Positions 29,358 to 38,083 of a DNA stretch of 64,000 nt are shown in pieces (positions within the stretch are counted from its first letter, which is position 1; the number at the start of each line of letters is the position of its first letter). Where the stretch lies: NCBI RefSeq assembly GCF_000585395.1, contig NZ_KK073875.1:4846274-4910273 (forward strand). The letters run 5' to 3'. The notes under the pieces are model-generated. The model saw only the letters and a list, made by a program, of their open reading frames with translations, had not been told where the DNA came from and made no database searches. The translations under genes and the position numbers were made by a program. The DNA is from Saccharibacillus sacchari DSM 19268 (GTDB lineage Bacteria; Bacillota; Bacilli; Paenibacillales; Paenibacillaceae).

Positions 29358-29828
29358 CTAGCCGATGACTTTCAATACGGCGATTTCATCGCAGCGATCG
29401 CGCTTGGCGCAATGAATGCAGTCGGTCCAGACCTTCTCGGGAAAGACGTCCATCGGCACCACGGTAAATCCGTTTTTCACGAAAAAAGAAACCTCGTAAG
29501 TCAAAGCGATGATCTTCGGAATTCCCTGCTCGATCGCAAGTTCGATCAGACGATCCACCAGCTTCGAACCAACGCCTTTTCCTTTATTCCCATCCATGAT
29601 ACCCAGCGAGCGAATCTCTACAAGATCCGGGCCGAGCAGGCAAAGAGAACCGCATCCGATTACCTTACCGTCTTCTTCCGCCACGACGAAGTTGTCGATT
29701 TGGCGTCGCAGCACTTCTCTGGAGCGCGGAAGCATGATTCCTTTTCGCGCATATTCTTCTATCATGAGATACAGCGGTTCAACATCTTGTACATTCGCTT
29801 GTCTGCATACAACGGTAACGGCGGGCAT
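29358..29828 (-). CDS. GNAT N-acetyltransferase, ArgA-like
   Basis: A 156-residue GNAT acetyltransferase with the acetyl-CoA loop MDGNKGKGVGSKLVD near residue 80. The arrangement VEIRSLGI ... LTYEVSFFVKNGF resembles short N-acetylglutamate synthases of Gram-positives. An unusual C-terminal motif DCIHCAKRDRC (three cysteines) could bind a metal. The ribosome site AAGGAGGTG precedes the ATG, and it has its own promoter. It is positioned between hrcA and hemW. The substrate is uncertain. Confidence 0.8.
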   Translation of the reverse strand: MPAVTVVCRQANVQDVEPLYLMIEEYARKGIMLPRSREVLRRQIDNFVVAEEDGKVIGCGSLCLLGPDLVEIRSLGIMDGNKGKGVGSKLVDRLIELAIEQGIPKIIALTYEVSFFVKNGFTVVPMDVFPEKVWTDCIHCAKRDRCDEIAVLKVIG

Positions 29829-29895
29829 CGGCCGTTCACCTCCTTGTTTATTAGCTAACGCATACGCGTCAGGTCCGATTGTTTTCGATTGGATA

Positions 29896-29924
29896 AATAT
29901 ACATCAATGCGCATAGTTTTTCAA
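29896..29924 (-). promoter_or_regulatory. Promoter of the ArgA-like acetyltransferase gene
   Basis: On the minus strand TTGAAA (29924-29919), a 17-base spacer and TATATT (29901-29896), about 70 bases before the start codon. Confidence 0.7.
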
Positions 29925-30101
29925 TACCTTTACACAGCTAAAACCTAAAATTTTTATAACTCGATTTCTCGCTTTCATTGGGCTTCCTTTACCCGATTCA
30001 GCGTATTTGTAACAGCAGGAGAGCGACGTAGGCGTACCTTTTCCTTGTTTCTTCTTCTTCCCATTATCGGCATGAACGGCTGCATTTATGCGAGAAAACG
30101 C

Positions 30102-30136
30102 GAAAAACCGTCAGGAATTTCCCGACGGTTTTTCGA
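30102..30136 (-). terminator. Terminator of hemW
   Basis: CGAAAAACCGTC and GACGGTTTTTCG form a long stem with one mismatch further in and a T-run on both strands, 30 bases after the hemW stop. Confidence 0.85.
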
Positions 30137-30165
30137 TTTGTTTTTCAGTAGTTGCGTTGTCTTCA

Positions 30166-31359
30166 TCAAGCTTCAACGGTCAGATAGCCAATGAATTCGC
30201 CGAATACGTCGTTGCCGAACAAAATGCCTTTTTCGCTCAAGCGATAACCTTCGAGATCATTCCGGCGTTCGATCAATCCCAAATCCATCATCTTTTTCAA
30301 CGGAGCGGCAAAAATCTCTTCCACCGGCACGCCGAACTGCTTGAGGAACCGATCGCTTTCCATCCCGTCCAGCATCCGCAGCCCGACCATCATGAAGTCT
30401 TCCATCGCTTCCTCGCGCGGAACTTCGAATTGGTCGAGTCTCGGAAGGCCTTTGGACGCTGCTTCGTTGTACGGATTCACGCCTTTGATATTGATATGGC
30501 GCTTGCGTCCCACGTATCCGTGCGCACCCGCGCCGAAACCGTAATAGTCTTCGTTTTTCCAATACGTGATATTATGTTGACTTTCTTTGCCCGGTTTGGC
30601 GAAGTTGCTGATCTCGTATTGCTTATAGCCTGCCTCGCGCATCCGGTCCATCAGCAGCCTATACATCGCCAGCTCGTCGTCTTCGTTCGGAAGCGGCAGC
30701 TTGTTTTTGTTGAAAAGGGTATGGAACAGCGTGTTCTCTTCGACCTTCAGGCTGTAAATGGAGTAGTGCGGCAAATCTAACTCCAGTGCCTTGGTAATCG
30801 TCTCGTCCAACATTTCGACCGTCTGATTCGGCAAACCGAACATCAAATCGATCGACAAGTTATGCAGGCCGGTTTTGTGCGCATTTTCCAGCGAGCGGTA
30901 CACGTCGTCCGTATTATGGATACGCCCGATTTCACCCAGCAGCTTGTTCTGGAATGCCTGCACGCCGAAGCTAACCCGGTTCACTCCGCCTTCCTTCATC
31001 ACCTTCATCTTGTCGAGATCGGTTGTGCCCGGATTGGCTTCCATCGAAAATTCGATATCGTCGGACCAATTCGGGAAATGCTTGCGTACGGATGCCAGGA
31101 AAAAGGCCATTTCGTCGGGTTTCAGCACCGTAGGCGTACCGCCGCCGACGAAGATCGTTTTGATCACGCCCGGCGGCGTAATCGCGACGGTCTGCTCCAT
31201 CTCGAGGTCAAGCGCGCGCAAGTAATCCATGACCGGCTGATCTTTGAGCACGTACGAGTTGAAGTCGCAGTAAAAGCATTTATTCGTGCAAAACGGAATA
31301 TGAATATAGACGGCTTCCGGCGCGGAAGTCACGTTGATTTCGCTGTTTGTATTCGTCAT
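30166..31359 (-). CDS. hemW: Heme chaperone HemW (radical SAM)
   Basis: A 397-residue radical SAM protein of the HemN/HemW family. The cluster motif CTNKCFYCDF is near residue 23; the three-cysteine form followed by aspartate and phenylalanine is typical of HemW, which transfers heme to membrane targets rather than oxidising coproporphyrinogen. VGGGTPTVL is the GGGTP motif. The ribosome site is AGGAGGATTC. lepA-hemW-hrcA is a common Firmicutes order. Confidence 0.92.
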   Translation of the reverse strand: MTNTNSEINVTSAPEAVYIHIPFCTNKCFYCDFNSYVLKDQPVMDYLRALDLEMEQTVAITPPGVIKTIFVGGGTPTVLKPDEMAFFLASVRKHFPNWSDDIEFSMEANPGTTDLDKMKVMKEGGVNRVSFGVQAFQNKLLGEIGRIHNTDDVYRSLENAHKTGLHNLSIDLMFGLPNQTVEMLDETITKALELDLPHYSIYSLKVEENTLFHTLFNKNKLPLPNEDDELAMYRLLMDRMREAGYKQYEISNFAKPGKESQHNITYWKNEDYYGFGAGAHGYVGRKRHINIKGVNPYNEAASKGLPRLDQFEVPREEAMEDFMMVGLRMLDGMESDRFLKQFGVPVEEIFAAPLKKMMDLGLIERRNDLEGYRLSEKGILFGNDVFGEFIGYLTVEA

Positions 31360-31394
31360 GATTTTGAATCCTCCTGTATGGGTGAAGCATCAGA

Positions 31395-31545
31395 TGGAAA
31401 GGGAGGTGATTGGGAGGCGCTGCTGGAGGAGGGAGGCTTCGATTGCCGCTAAAATCGGATTTTTCATTAGGTAACTGACTCAGAGGTAAAAGTCCGATTT
31501 TAGATGCAAGCGCTCCGCTTCTCTGCCTTCCCACCTCCCTCCGCT
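31395..31545. repeat. Large imperfect inverted repeat
   Basis: CTAAAATCGGA (31449-31459) and TCCGATTTTAG (31493-31503) form the inner 11-pair stem, with purine-rich (GGGAGG) and complementary pyrimidine-rich (CCTCCC) arms outside. One end carries TCCCTCCGCT, the same terminus as the family C elements elsewhere in the window, so it may be a distant relative. Confidence 0.5.
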
Positions 31546-31813
31546 AATCCCGACGCGTAGAGGGTGGTAGTAGCAAAGATATCTGGCTCCGCGGCGAAAA
31601 AGCTATAAAAGCATTGGCGACGTGCAGACCTTATAGATTGAGCTTTTGGGCTGTTTCTTGCGGGTTGAAACTGCGTGTAGTGTCGAGTTTCAATTTTAGG
31701 CAAATACTGTTCTTTAAGCGAATACTGTTCGATTAAAATCGTTCTGTCAAAATCTTTGCATGAAATCCTTGATCTTGTATCGTTCACTCTTAAGTAAAGT
31801 GTCCTCAATCTTC

Positions 31814-31846
31814 AAAAAGGAAAGCCGGGGTTCGGCTTTCCTTTTT
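31814..31846. terminator. Intrinsic terminator, probably of lepA
   Basis: AAAAAGGAAAGCCG and CGGCTTTCCTTTTT form a perfect 14-pair stem with a five-base loop and T-runs in both directions. It lies about 260 bases past the lepA stop. Confidence 0.75.
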
Positions 31847-32104
31847 AATAACGACGTGAACATCATAATTTTCCACAAAAACGTTCTTCGACGCGCAATC
31901 GCGCACTCAAACATTCCTTTTCAAACAGGGGCCAACCTTACCCAGGTAACAGGCCCAACAAGGCCGAATCCCCCTAACCCTATCCACTAACCAAAAGCTG
32001 GATAGGAATGAGGCTTAGAACGGATGCGGACGTGCGACTGAGCTCGCTCCATTTCCCCGGCTCCCAAACCGCACACCCCCCGCATACGAGCCAAGTACCA
32101 CCCG

Positions 32105-33919
32105 CTACTCGTCCAGCTTCAGCACCGCCATGAACGCTTCTTGAGGAACCTCCACGTTTCCGACCTGCTTCATCCGCTTTTTACCTTCTTTTTGCTTCTC
32201 GAGCAGTTTCCGTTTACGCGAGATATCGCCGCCGTAACATTTGGCCAAGACGTTTTTGCGCATCGCCTTGACGGTCTCGCGAGCGACGACTTTCGTGCCT
32301 ACGGATGCCTGGATCGGCACTTCGAACATCTGGCGCGGGATCAGCTCGCGAAGCTTCGCGCAGATAACGCGGCCGCGTTGGTACGAACGGTCTCTGTGTA
32401 CGATGAACGACAGCGCATCGACTTGTTCGCCGTTGAGCAGGATATCCATTTTGACCAGGTTCGATTTGCGGTAGCCCGAAATCTCGTAGTCGAACGAAGC
32501 GTAACCTTTCGTGCCGGACTTCAGTTGGTCGAAGAAGTCATAGACGATTTCGGACAACGGAATCTGGTACGTCAGCGTAACGCGCGTCGTATCCAGGTAT
32601 TCCATGTTGACGAATTCGCCGCGTTTGTTTTGGCACAGTTCCATGACCGTTCCGACAAAGTCGTTCGGCACGATAACCGCAGCTTTTACGTAAGGCTCTT
32701 CGACGTAGTCGATACGGCCGACTTCAGGGTAATGCGACGGGTTGTCGATCTGCATGACCGAACCGTCGCTCAGCCCGATCTTGTAGATAACGCTCGGCGC
32801 GGTCGTAATCAGGTCGATCCCGAACTCGCGCTCGATGCGTTCTTGAATAACGTCCATATGAAGCAAACCGAGGAATCCGCAACGGAAGCCGAAGCCCAGC
32901 GCGCTGGACGTTTCGGGCTCGAAAGTCAGGGAAGCGTCGTTCAGTTGCAGCTTTTCCAAAGCTTCGCGCAGGTCGTTGTAATCCGAAGATTCGATCGGAT
33001 ACAGACCGCAGAATACCATCGGATTGATCTTGCGGTAACCCGGCATCGGTTCGAGCGTCGGGTTTTTCGCGTCCGTGATCGTATCGCCGACGCGCGTATC
33101 GCCGACGGTTTTGATACCCGCCACGACGAAACCTACGTCGCCGACGTTCAATTCGTCCACGATGGTCATGCGCGGCATGAACGCGCCGACTTCGATAACT
33201 TCGAACGTCGTGTCCGCTGCCATCATTTTGATCTTGGAGCCTGCTTTGATCTTGCCGTCCAATACCCGGATATAGACGATAACGCCTTTATACGGATCGT
33301 AGTGCGAGTCGAAAATCAGTGCTTTGAGCGGCTGGTCCGGATCGCCTTCCGGCGCCGGCACTTTGGCTACGACTTGTTCCAAAATTTCTTTGATCCCGAT
33401 GCCCGCTTTGGCCGAAGCCAGTACCGCGTCGCTCGCATCCAGTCCGATCACGTCTTCCACTTCCTGCTTCACCCGATCAGGCTCGGCGCTCGGAAGGTCG
33501 ATTTTGTTGATAACCGGCAAAATCTCCAGATTGTTGTCGAGCGCCAGGTACACGTTCGCAAGGGTCTGCGCTTCGATTCCTTGAGCCGCGTCGACAACGA
33601 GAAGCGCGCCTTCGCAGGCTGCAAGGGAGCGCGAGACTTCATACGTGAAGTCGACGTGTCCAGGCGTATCGATCAGGTTGAGCAAATACTCTTCGCCGTC
33701 ATCGGCCTTATAGGTTAAACGTACCGCTTGAAGCTTGATGGTAATTCCGCGTTCGCGTTCGAGTTCCATTTGGTCGAGGACCTGTTCTTGCATTTCGCGC
33801 GAAGTCAGGGCACCCGTGTATTCGAGGATCCGATCGGCAAGCGTTGATTTGCCGTGGTCGATATGCGCTATAATGGAAAAGTTCCTTATTTTCTTCTGTC
33901 TTGCTGCAATGTCAGTCAT
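32105..33919 (-). CDS. lepA: Elongation factor 4 (LepA)
   Basis: A 604-residue translational GTPase that remodels stalled or improperly translocated ribosomes. GTPase motifs AHIDHGKST (G1), DTPGHVDF (G3) and NKIDLP (G4) are in the N-terminal 140 residues, followed by EF-G-like domains and the LepA-specific C-terminal domain. The ribosome site is GGCGGAGGTAAGGA. Length and motif order are those of the family. Confidence 0.97.
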   Translation of the reverse strand: MTDIAARQKKIRNFSIIAHIDHGKSTLADRILEYTGALTSREMQEQVLDQMELERERGITIKLQAVRLTYKADDGEEYLLNLIDTPGHVDFTYEVSRSLAACEGALLVVDAAQGIEAQTLANVYLALDNNLEILPVINKIDLPSAEPDRVKQEVEDVIGLDASDAVLASAKAGIGIKEILEQVVAKVPAPEGDPDQPLKALIFDSHYDPYKGVIVYIRVLDGKIKAGSKIKMMAADTTFEVIEVGAFMPRMTIVDELNVGDVGFVVAGIKTVGDTRVGDTITDAKNPTLEPMPGYRKINPMVFCGLYPIESSDYNDLREALEKLQLNDASLTFEPETSSALGFGFRCGFLGLLHMDVIQERIEREFGIDLITTAPSVIYKIGLSDGSVMQIDNPSHYPEVGRIDYVEEPYVKAAVIVPNDFVGTVMELCQNKRGEFVNMEYLDTTRVTLTYQIPLSEIVYDFFDQLKSGTKGYASFDYEISGYRKSNLVKMDILLNGEQVDALSFIVHRDRSYQRGRVICAKLRELIPRQMFEVPIQASVGTKVVARETVKAMRKNVLAKCYGGDISRKRKLLEKQKEGKKRMKQVGNVEVPQEAFMAVLKLDE

Positions 33920-34068
33920 TCCTTACCTCCGCCTCAATTTGACAAGTCGAATCAATCCATTCATTATAGCAGTTGGTCCTAATCCCAGCAATCCCGCAGA
34001 AAGCGAAAGCTGATGCTTCTCTGTATTTTTTGTTGCCGAATTCACGTTTTTTAAAATTGCGGGAATGG

Positions 34069-34097
34069 TTGCTTTTTTGCCGCTCCCATGCTAAGAT
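34069..34097 (+). promoter_or_regulatory. Promoter of rpsT
   Basis: TTGCTT (34069-34074), a 17-base spacer and TAAGAT (34092-34097), about 65 bases before the rpsT start. Confidence 0.65.
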
Positions 34098-34160
34098 ACT
34101 TTAAGTTGTGAAACTTTCGATGTTCGATGTTTCCTATAAGCTTTACAGGAGGTGAATGCA

Positions 34161-34436
34161 ATGCCTAATATCAAATCCGCTATCAAACGCGTAAAGACGA
34201 ACGAGAAACGCCGTGCGCTTAACGCTTCGCAAAAATCCGCACTTCGCAGCGCTGTAAAATCCGCTACGACAGCGTTGGAGAGCAACGATGTGGAAGCTGC
34301 ACAAACTGCAGTTAAGACCGCTTCGCAGAAGCTGGATAAAGCCGTAACCAAAGGCCTGATCCACAAAAACGCGGCAGCGCGCAAAAAATCCCGTCTTGCT
34401 AAAAAAGCGAATTCTCTGAAAGCTGAACAAGCCTAA
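34161..34436 (+). CDS. rpsT: 30S ribosomal protein S20
   Basis: A 91-residue basic protein starting [18 protein letters not shown], the S20 signature, which binds 16S rRNA early in small-subunit assembly. The start is set by the ribosome site AGGAGGTGA; an in-frame ATG three codons upstream overlaps that site and is not used. It is single on the plus strand, convergent with holA and divergent from lepA. Confidence 0.97.
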   Translation: MPNIKSAIKRVKTNEKRRALNASQKSALRSAVKSATTALESNDVEAAQTAVKTASQKLDKAVTKGLIHKNAAARKKSRLAKKANSLKAEQA

Positions 34437-34464
34437 GAAACCGCTATTTTGCGATATAATCGTG

Positions 34465-34497
34465 AACCCCGAAATCCTAAGGATATCGGGGTTTTAA
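34465..34497 (+). terminator. Terminator of rpsT
   Basis: AACCCCGAaATCC pairs with GGATaTCGGGGTT across three bases, followed by TTAAATTTTT, 28 bases after the rpsT stop. Confidence 0.82.
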
Positions 34498-34586
34498 ATT
34501 TTTCCGGAATCTTTTTCAAAGCAGAAAAGGCCGTCCGATCGACTCCCCTGCTCGGAAATCTTCAGACATGCCTCCTCGTTTTCTTT

Positions 34587-35606
34587 TTAAGCCCCCAGTT
34601 TCAGCAAAAACATTTCCAAACCAAATACTTTATCGACCGCTCCCGTTTTGATCTCATGATCCAGCTTGGCAATCGAAGCCAGAATACCGCGAAGTCTCCC
34701 CGGTTCGAATCGTTTAGCCTGTTCCGCCGCAATCTTGACCGCATACGGATGCAAGCCGAGTTGGCCTGCCATTTGCTGCTGCGAGTAATTTTGCCCGGAC
34801 ATCTCTTTGACCTGAAGCATAATGCGGAATTGGCGCGCAATCAGAGACACGATCTTGATCGGTTCTTCACGCTGCTTCAGCAGATCGTAGAAAATGGCCA
34901 TAGCCTGCTGGAGCTTTAAGTTTGCGATATGCTCAACCAGAACGAACACGCTTTGTTCCGTTCCGATCGCTACCAATTTTTCCACATCGGCCGAGCCTAC
35001 CGACCCGCCTGCTCCCGCAAACAAAGACAACTTTTCGATTTCCGCAGACAATGACCCAAGCGATGTTCCCGCCCGTTTCAATAGTACGTCCACCGTTTCC
35101 GACCCGATCGATACCGAACTTTTGCCGAACTGCTTCGTCACCCATCCCGACAACTCGTTCTCGCTCATCGGCGCAAACGAAATCACGGGCGCAGCCGCTT
35201 TGAAAGCCTTGACGACCTTTTTGCGTTCATCCAATTTTTCCGCATAAGCCAGAAATACAAGCACGCTGTAATCCGCAGGATTCCCCATATATTCCAGCAG
35301 TTTCTCCACGCGATGTTCGATCTTGGCGGACTCCTTGCCGGCAATGAAGATCGTGCTATCCCTCACGATGATAAGTTTGCGTTCCGCCAAGAAAGGAGCC
35401 GTCTCCGCTTCCTCGACCACCAACTCAACCGGAGTCTCCGCAAGGTCGTAATGCGCCACCGCAAACGCCCGTTGATCTTCCTCGATCAGCTCGTTTTCCA
35501 GCACCGTCACAAATTCCTTCATTCTATATTTTTCGGTGCCGTAGCACAGATACAGCGGCGATACCTCGCCCGCTCGTATTTGCTTGACCGCCGTTTTTAA
35601 ATCCAT
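34587..35606 (-). CDS. holA: DNA polymerase III subunit delta
   Basis: A 339-residue clamp-loader delta subunit that opens the beta clamp. It shows the typical N-terminal LYLCYGTEKYRMKEF and the later RQFRIMLQVKEM helices of the collar domain. The ATG has the ribosome site AAGAGGTAACG; longer versions run back through the terminator of the preceding gene and are rejected. The position near rpsT and comEC is conserved in Firmicutes. Confidence 0.92.
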   Translation of the reverse strand: MDLKTAVKQIRAGEVSPLYLCYGTEKYRMKEFVTVLENELIEEDQRAFAVAHYDLAETPVELVVEEAETAPFLAERKLIIVRDSTIFIAGKESAKIEHRVEKLLEYMGNPADYSVLVFLAYAEKLDERKKVVKAFKAAAPVISFAPMSENELSGWVTKQFGKSSVSIGSETVDVLLKRAGTSLGSLSAEIEKLSLFAGAGGSVGSADVEKLVAIGTEQSVFVLVEHIANLKLQQAMAIFYDLLKQREEPIKIVSLIARQFRIMLQVKEMSGQNYSQQQMAGQLGLHPYAVKIAAEQAKRFEPGRLRGILASIAKLDHEIKTGAVDKVFGLEMFLLKLGA

Positions 35607-35737
35607 AATATTCGTTACCTCTTTCCGCGCTTGCCGGTTTTTGACGTTGAACTCGGCGCATTGAATCAGAGTGTTTTGGAGTTGCCGCATCACTCTCTTT
35701 GTCTCCATTGTACCGAATATCGCCGAAAAAGGCACAT

Positions 35738-35801
35738 AAAAAGACCGACCGACCGTTCCCCCGCATGCTTGACGGATTCGGGAACGGCACTTGGCCGGTT
35801 C
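35738..35801 (-). terminator. Terminator of the sigma/anti-sigma operon
   Basis: On the minus strand CCGTTCCC pairs with GGGAACGG, extended by ACCGGCC/GGTCGGT, then CTTTTT. It follows the anti-sigma stop by about 15 bases. Confidence 0.7.
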
Positions 35802-35815
35802 ATTTGTCATGCTTT

Positions 35816-37210
35816 TTATTTTCCGCCCTGTTCGAGCGTCACTTCTTCAATCTTCCATGTCCCTTGGGCAGTCGTTCCGTCGGCTTTGACCAGATCGTAC
35901 GTAAACGTCTTGCCGTCGGCTGACCAGATCCCTCCGGTCACCTCTCCGTCCACTTTGCGACTGTTCAGCTCTTTGGAGTGATCTCCGTTAAGCAGCTTCA
36001 GCGTGTTTGTCGAGTAGGTAATTACGTAAGTCGAATCCGGCGATACCCATTCCAGCGGCGCAATCGTTAGACTGTAAACCTGACTGTCCATCGCGTCGGA
36101 ACCGTTGTTCGGCGCAGTCGCGGACTCCCGATCCGTCGGGTTGTTATCCTCTAACGAGAAAGTACCGATCCCCTCGCTAGGTTGTCCTTCTTCATCCGCG
36201 GCTTCCTCTTCCGTATCGCCTTGCGCGGGCGGACTGGCGGGCGGAGTGGATTCGACGGCAGGAGCCTTCTTGTCTTGTTGATTTCCGGAAGGTTGACTGC
36301 TATCCGACGTCCCCGGATTTTTGCGAGCGGTCCCTCCGGTATCAGGCGAAGCATTCGTTTTAGGCGCAGCCGGCTGTTGACTCGCATCGCCGCTTTTCGC
36401 ATCATTCGATGAAGTTCCGGAATCAGGAACCGTGGAATCGGCCGTTCCGGAATCCGTCGACTGCGACCCTGCGGCGGGTTCTCGCGTATCGTTCGAAGAA
36501 CCCGAAGTCGGTTCGTCCGTCGTTGTTCCTTCTTGCGAAGCGGATGGAGTCGTTTCCGGCGCCGTTTCTTTTTCCGAAGCGGATGGAGTCTCTTCCGGCT
36601 CGGTTTGCGCTTCATTTTGACGCAGCTTGTTTTCGCCAGATTCCGCCTGCGCCTCAGGCTGTACGGATTCGACTTCGGTGCTAGGATCAGTTGTCGCGCT
36701 TTCCGTCTGCGCTCCGTCGGAAGGCACAAGCGTGTCGTCTGTTGCTCCGGTAACCGCGGCTGTTGAACTCATTTCCGCATTGGGCATTTCTTTCGGCTCG
36801 TAATTAATCACGAAAATGCCGAGCACCGCAGCCGCAACTGCCGTTCCGCCAACGGTGCGTCCCAGCGTCGACCGCCAAAAGGTTGCTGCCCTGCGACGCT
36901 TCGGCACTTGCTCTTCCAACATGCGTTTGCTTTCCATTTCGGACAATTTTTCGGGCTGCGCCTCCGGTGCGGCGATTGCCGCAAAGCGATCGATTTCATC
37001 CAATTTGGGCAAAATGGAATCAACGAGGCTTACCGGCGGCTTGACGTCCGGCAGCGACTCCAATTGGTCCGATAAACCTTGAAGAAATTCAAAATCTTCC
37101 TGTGCCTCCGGAGACTCGCCGAGATGACGAAACAGCGTGTCCGTTTCTTCTTTGGTAAGGTCGTGGTCCAGGTAACGGTTCATATACTCCAACGCTTCTT
37201 CGCGTTTCAT
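35816..37210 (-). CDS. Membrane anti-sigma factor with long disordered linker
   Basis: A 464-residue protein. The N-terminal cytoplasmic part resembles an anti-sigma domain, but the zinc motif is changed: the expected H-x3-C-x2-C reads H29-x3-S33-x2-A36. One transmembrane helix lies at about 119-137. Residues 150-350 are very rich in Ser, Thr, Glu, Pro and Gly with repeats such as ETPSASEKE and TTPSASQEG, probably an extracytoplasmic spacer. A beta-rich C-terminal domain (about 370-460, WSADGKTFTYD) may be a sensor. The ATG directly follows the sigma gene stop (TAGATG) and shares its ribosome site. Confidence 0.8.
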   Translation of the reverse strand: MKREEALEYMNRYLDHDLTKEETDTLFRHLGESPEAQEDFEFLQGLSDQLESLPDVKPPVSLVDSILPKLDEIDRFAAIAAPEAQPEKLSEMESKRMLEEQVPKRRRAATFWRSTLGRTVGGTAVAAAVLGIFVINYEPKEMPNAEMSSTAAVTGATDDTLVPSDGAQTESATTDPSTEVESVQPEAQAESGENKLRQNEAQTEPEETPSASEKETAPETTPSASQEGTTTDEPTSGSSNDTREPAAGSQSTDSGTADSTVPDSGTSSNDAKSGDASQQPAAPKTNASPDTGGTARKNPGTSDSSQPSGNQQDKKAPAVESTPPASPPAQGDTEEEAADEEGQPSEGIGTFSLEDNNPTDRESATAPNNGSDAMDSQVYSLTIAPLEWVSPDSTYVITYSTNTLKLLNGDHSKELNSRKVDGEVTGGIWSADGKTFTYDLVKADGTTAQGTWKIEEVTLEQGGK

Positions 37211-37756
37211 CTACAGCGCACCTCCTTTCTGATAATCTCCGAGCAGTTGTTGAAGCTGTCCCCGGGCTCTGAACAAATAAGATTTGACCGTATTCAACGG
37301 CAGCTCCAAAGAGTCCGCGATCTCGTTATACGACATGTCCTGCACGTAACGAAGAATGACTACCGTTCGGTGATGCTCCGGCAGCAAATTAATCGCCCGG
37401 TCAATATCTTCGCGAGTATAAGCCCGCATGACTTCGCCTTCAACGCTCTCGTTGCCTTCGAAGACCATCTCGTGTTCTTCGATCGACACCGTAGGTTTGG
37501 CTCGTCTAAACTTATCGATGCAAATATTGGTTACGATTCGCTGCACCCAGGTCTTGAACTGCGCTTTCTCTTCGTAAGAACCGATTTTCGTGTAAATACG
37601 GATCAGCGCTTCCTGAGCTGCATCCATCGCGTCCTGTTCGTTGTTCAGCGTATAGTAAGCCGTCTTATAGACAGCCGGTTCAATCTCTCGCAATAGGGTG
37701 ATAAGAGCGTCGCGATCGCCCGATTGAGCGGCTCTAATGAGTTCCTGCTCGACCAC
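37211..37756 (-). CDS. ECF RNA polymerase sigma factor
   Basis: A 181-residue group 4 sigma factor. Region 2 (about 25-95) includes DAMDAAQEALIRIYTKIGSY and TWVQRIVTNICIDKFRR. Region 4 (about 125-175) includes LPEHHRTVVILRYVQDMSYNEIA and the helix LELPLNTVKSYLFRAR. It is SigW-like, but its exact class cannot be fixed from sequence. It starts at GTG behind AGAGGGGGA. Coupling to the following gene suggests that gene encodes its inhibitor. A matching ECF-type promoter lies just upstream. Confidence 0.92.
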   Translation of the reverse strand: MVEQELIRAAQSGDRDALITLLREIEPAVYKTAYYTLNNEQDAMDAAQEALIRIYTKIGSYEEKAQFKTWVQRIVTNICIDKFRRAKPTVSIEEHEMVFEGNESVEGEVMRAYTREDIDRAINLLPEHHRTVVILRYVQDMSYNEIADSLELPLNTVKSYLFRARGQLQQLLGDYQKGGAL

Positions 37757-37785
37757 TAAGGGTCCCCCTCTCTTGCAACCTCTCT

Positions 37786-37809
37786 GACGAGTCTTCTTCC
37801 GAAAAGGTT
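37786..37809 (-). promoter_or_regulatory. Candidate ECF-type promoter of the sigma gene
   Basis: On the minus strand GCAACC (AACC at 37809-37806), a 16-base spacer and CGTC (37789-37786), the classic AAC/CGTC spacing of ECF sigma promoters, 30 bases before the GTG start. It suggests autoregulation. Confidence 0.6.
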
Positions 37810-38005
37810 GCGTCGTTTTTCTGTTTTTCCAAAAAAAATCGTTTCAAATTGATTTAAGCGTATTCTTATGTCCGCCAAGCTACGGAAACGCCGCTTTTTC
37901 CGGATCGGCGCATATCTCCAATCAGTCTACCAGAAACGGATTTACTCGTCATCTGCGGCTTGCTGCCTGACTCTGCATTCTCGTTCTCTTACTATATATG
38001 AAACG

Positions 38006-38048
38006 AAAAGCGCTCTTCTCTCCCACAACGGCGGGAGAAAGGAACGCT
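38006..38048 (-). terminator. Terminator of comEC
   Basis: AAAAGCGCTCTTCTCTCCC pairs imperfectly with GGGAGAAAGGAACGCT; on the minus strand it ends in GCGCTTTTC, 36 bases after the comEC stop. The remaining bases from 37810 to 38005 show no gene. Confidence 0.7.
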
Positions 38049-38083
38049 CTTGCAGCGGTTTCTTACAAAATGATCGAAAAAGC

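Larger units (their letters stand above)
29829..30165. other. Intergenic region between the acetyltransferase and hemW
   Basis: Contains the acetyltransferase promoter (29896-29924) and the hemW terminator (30102-30136). Nothing else is recognised in the roughly 180 bases between them. Confidence 0.6.
31360..32104. other. Long non-coding stretch between hemW and lepA
   Basis: No credible gene is present. It contains a large imperfect inverted repeat (31395-31545) and a terminator-like hairpin (31814-31846). The rest, 31850-32104, shows no recognisable element. Confidence 0.55.

Noticed and set aside
32141-33718. 525-codon plus-strand frame opposite lepA
   Set aside because: Antisense shadow of lepA without motifs or a start signal.
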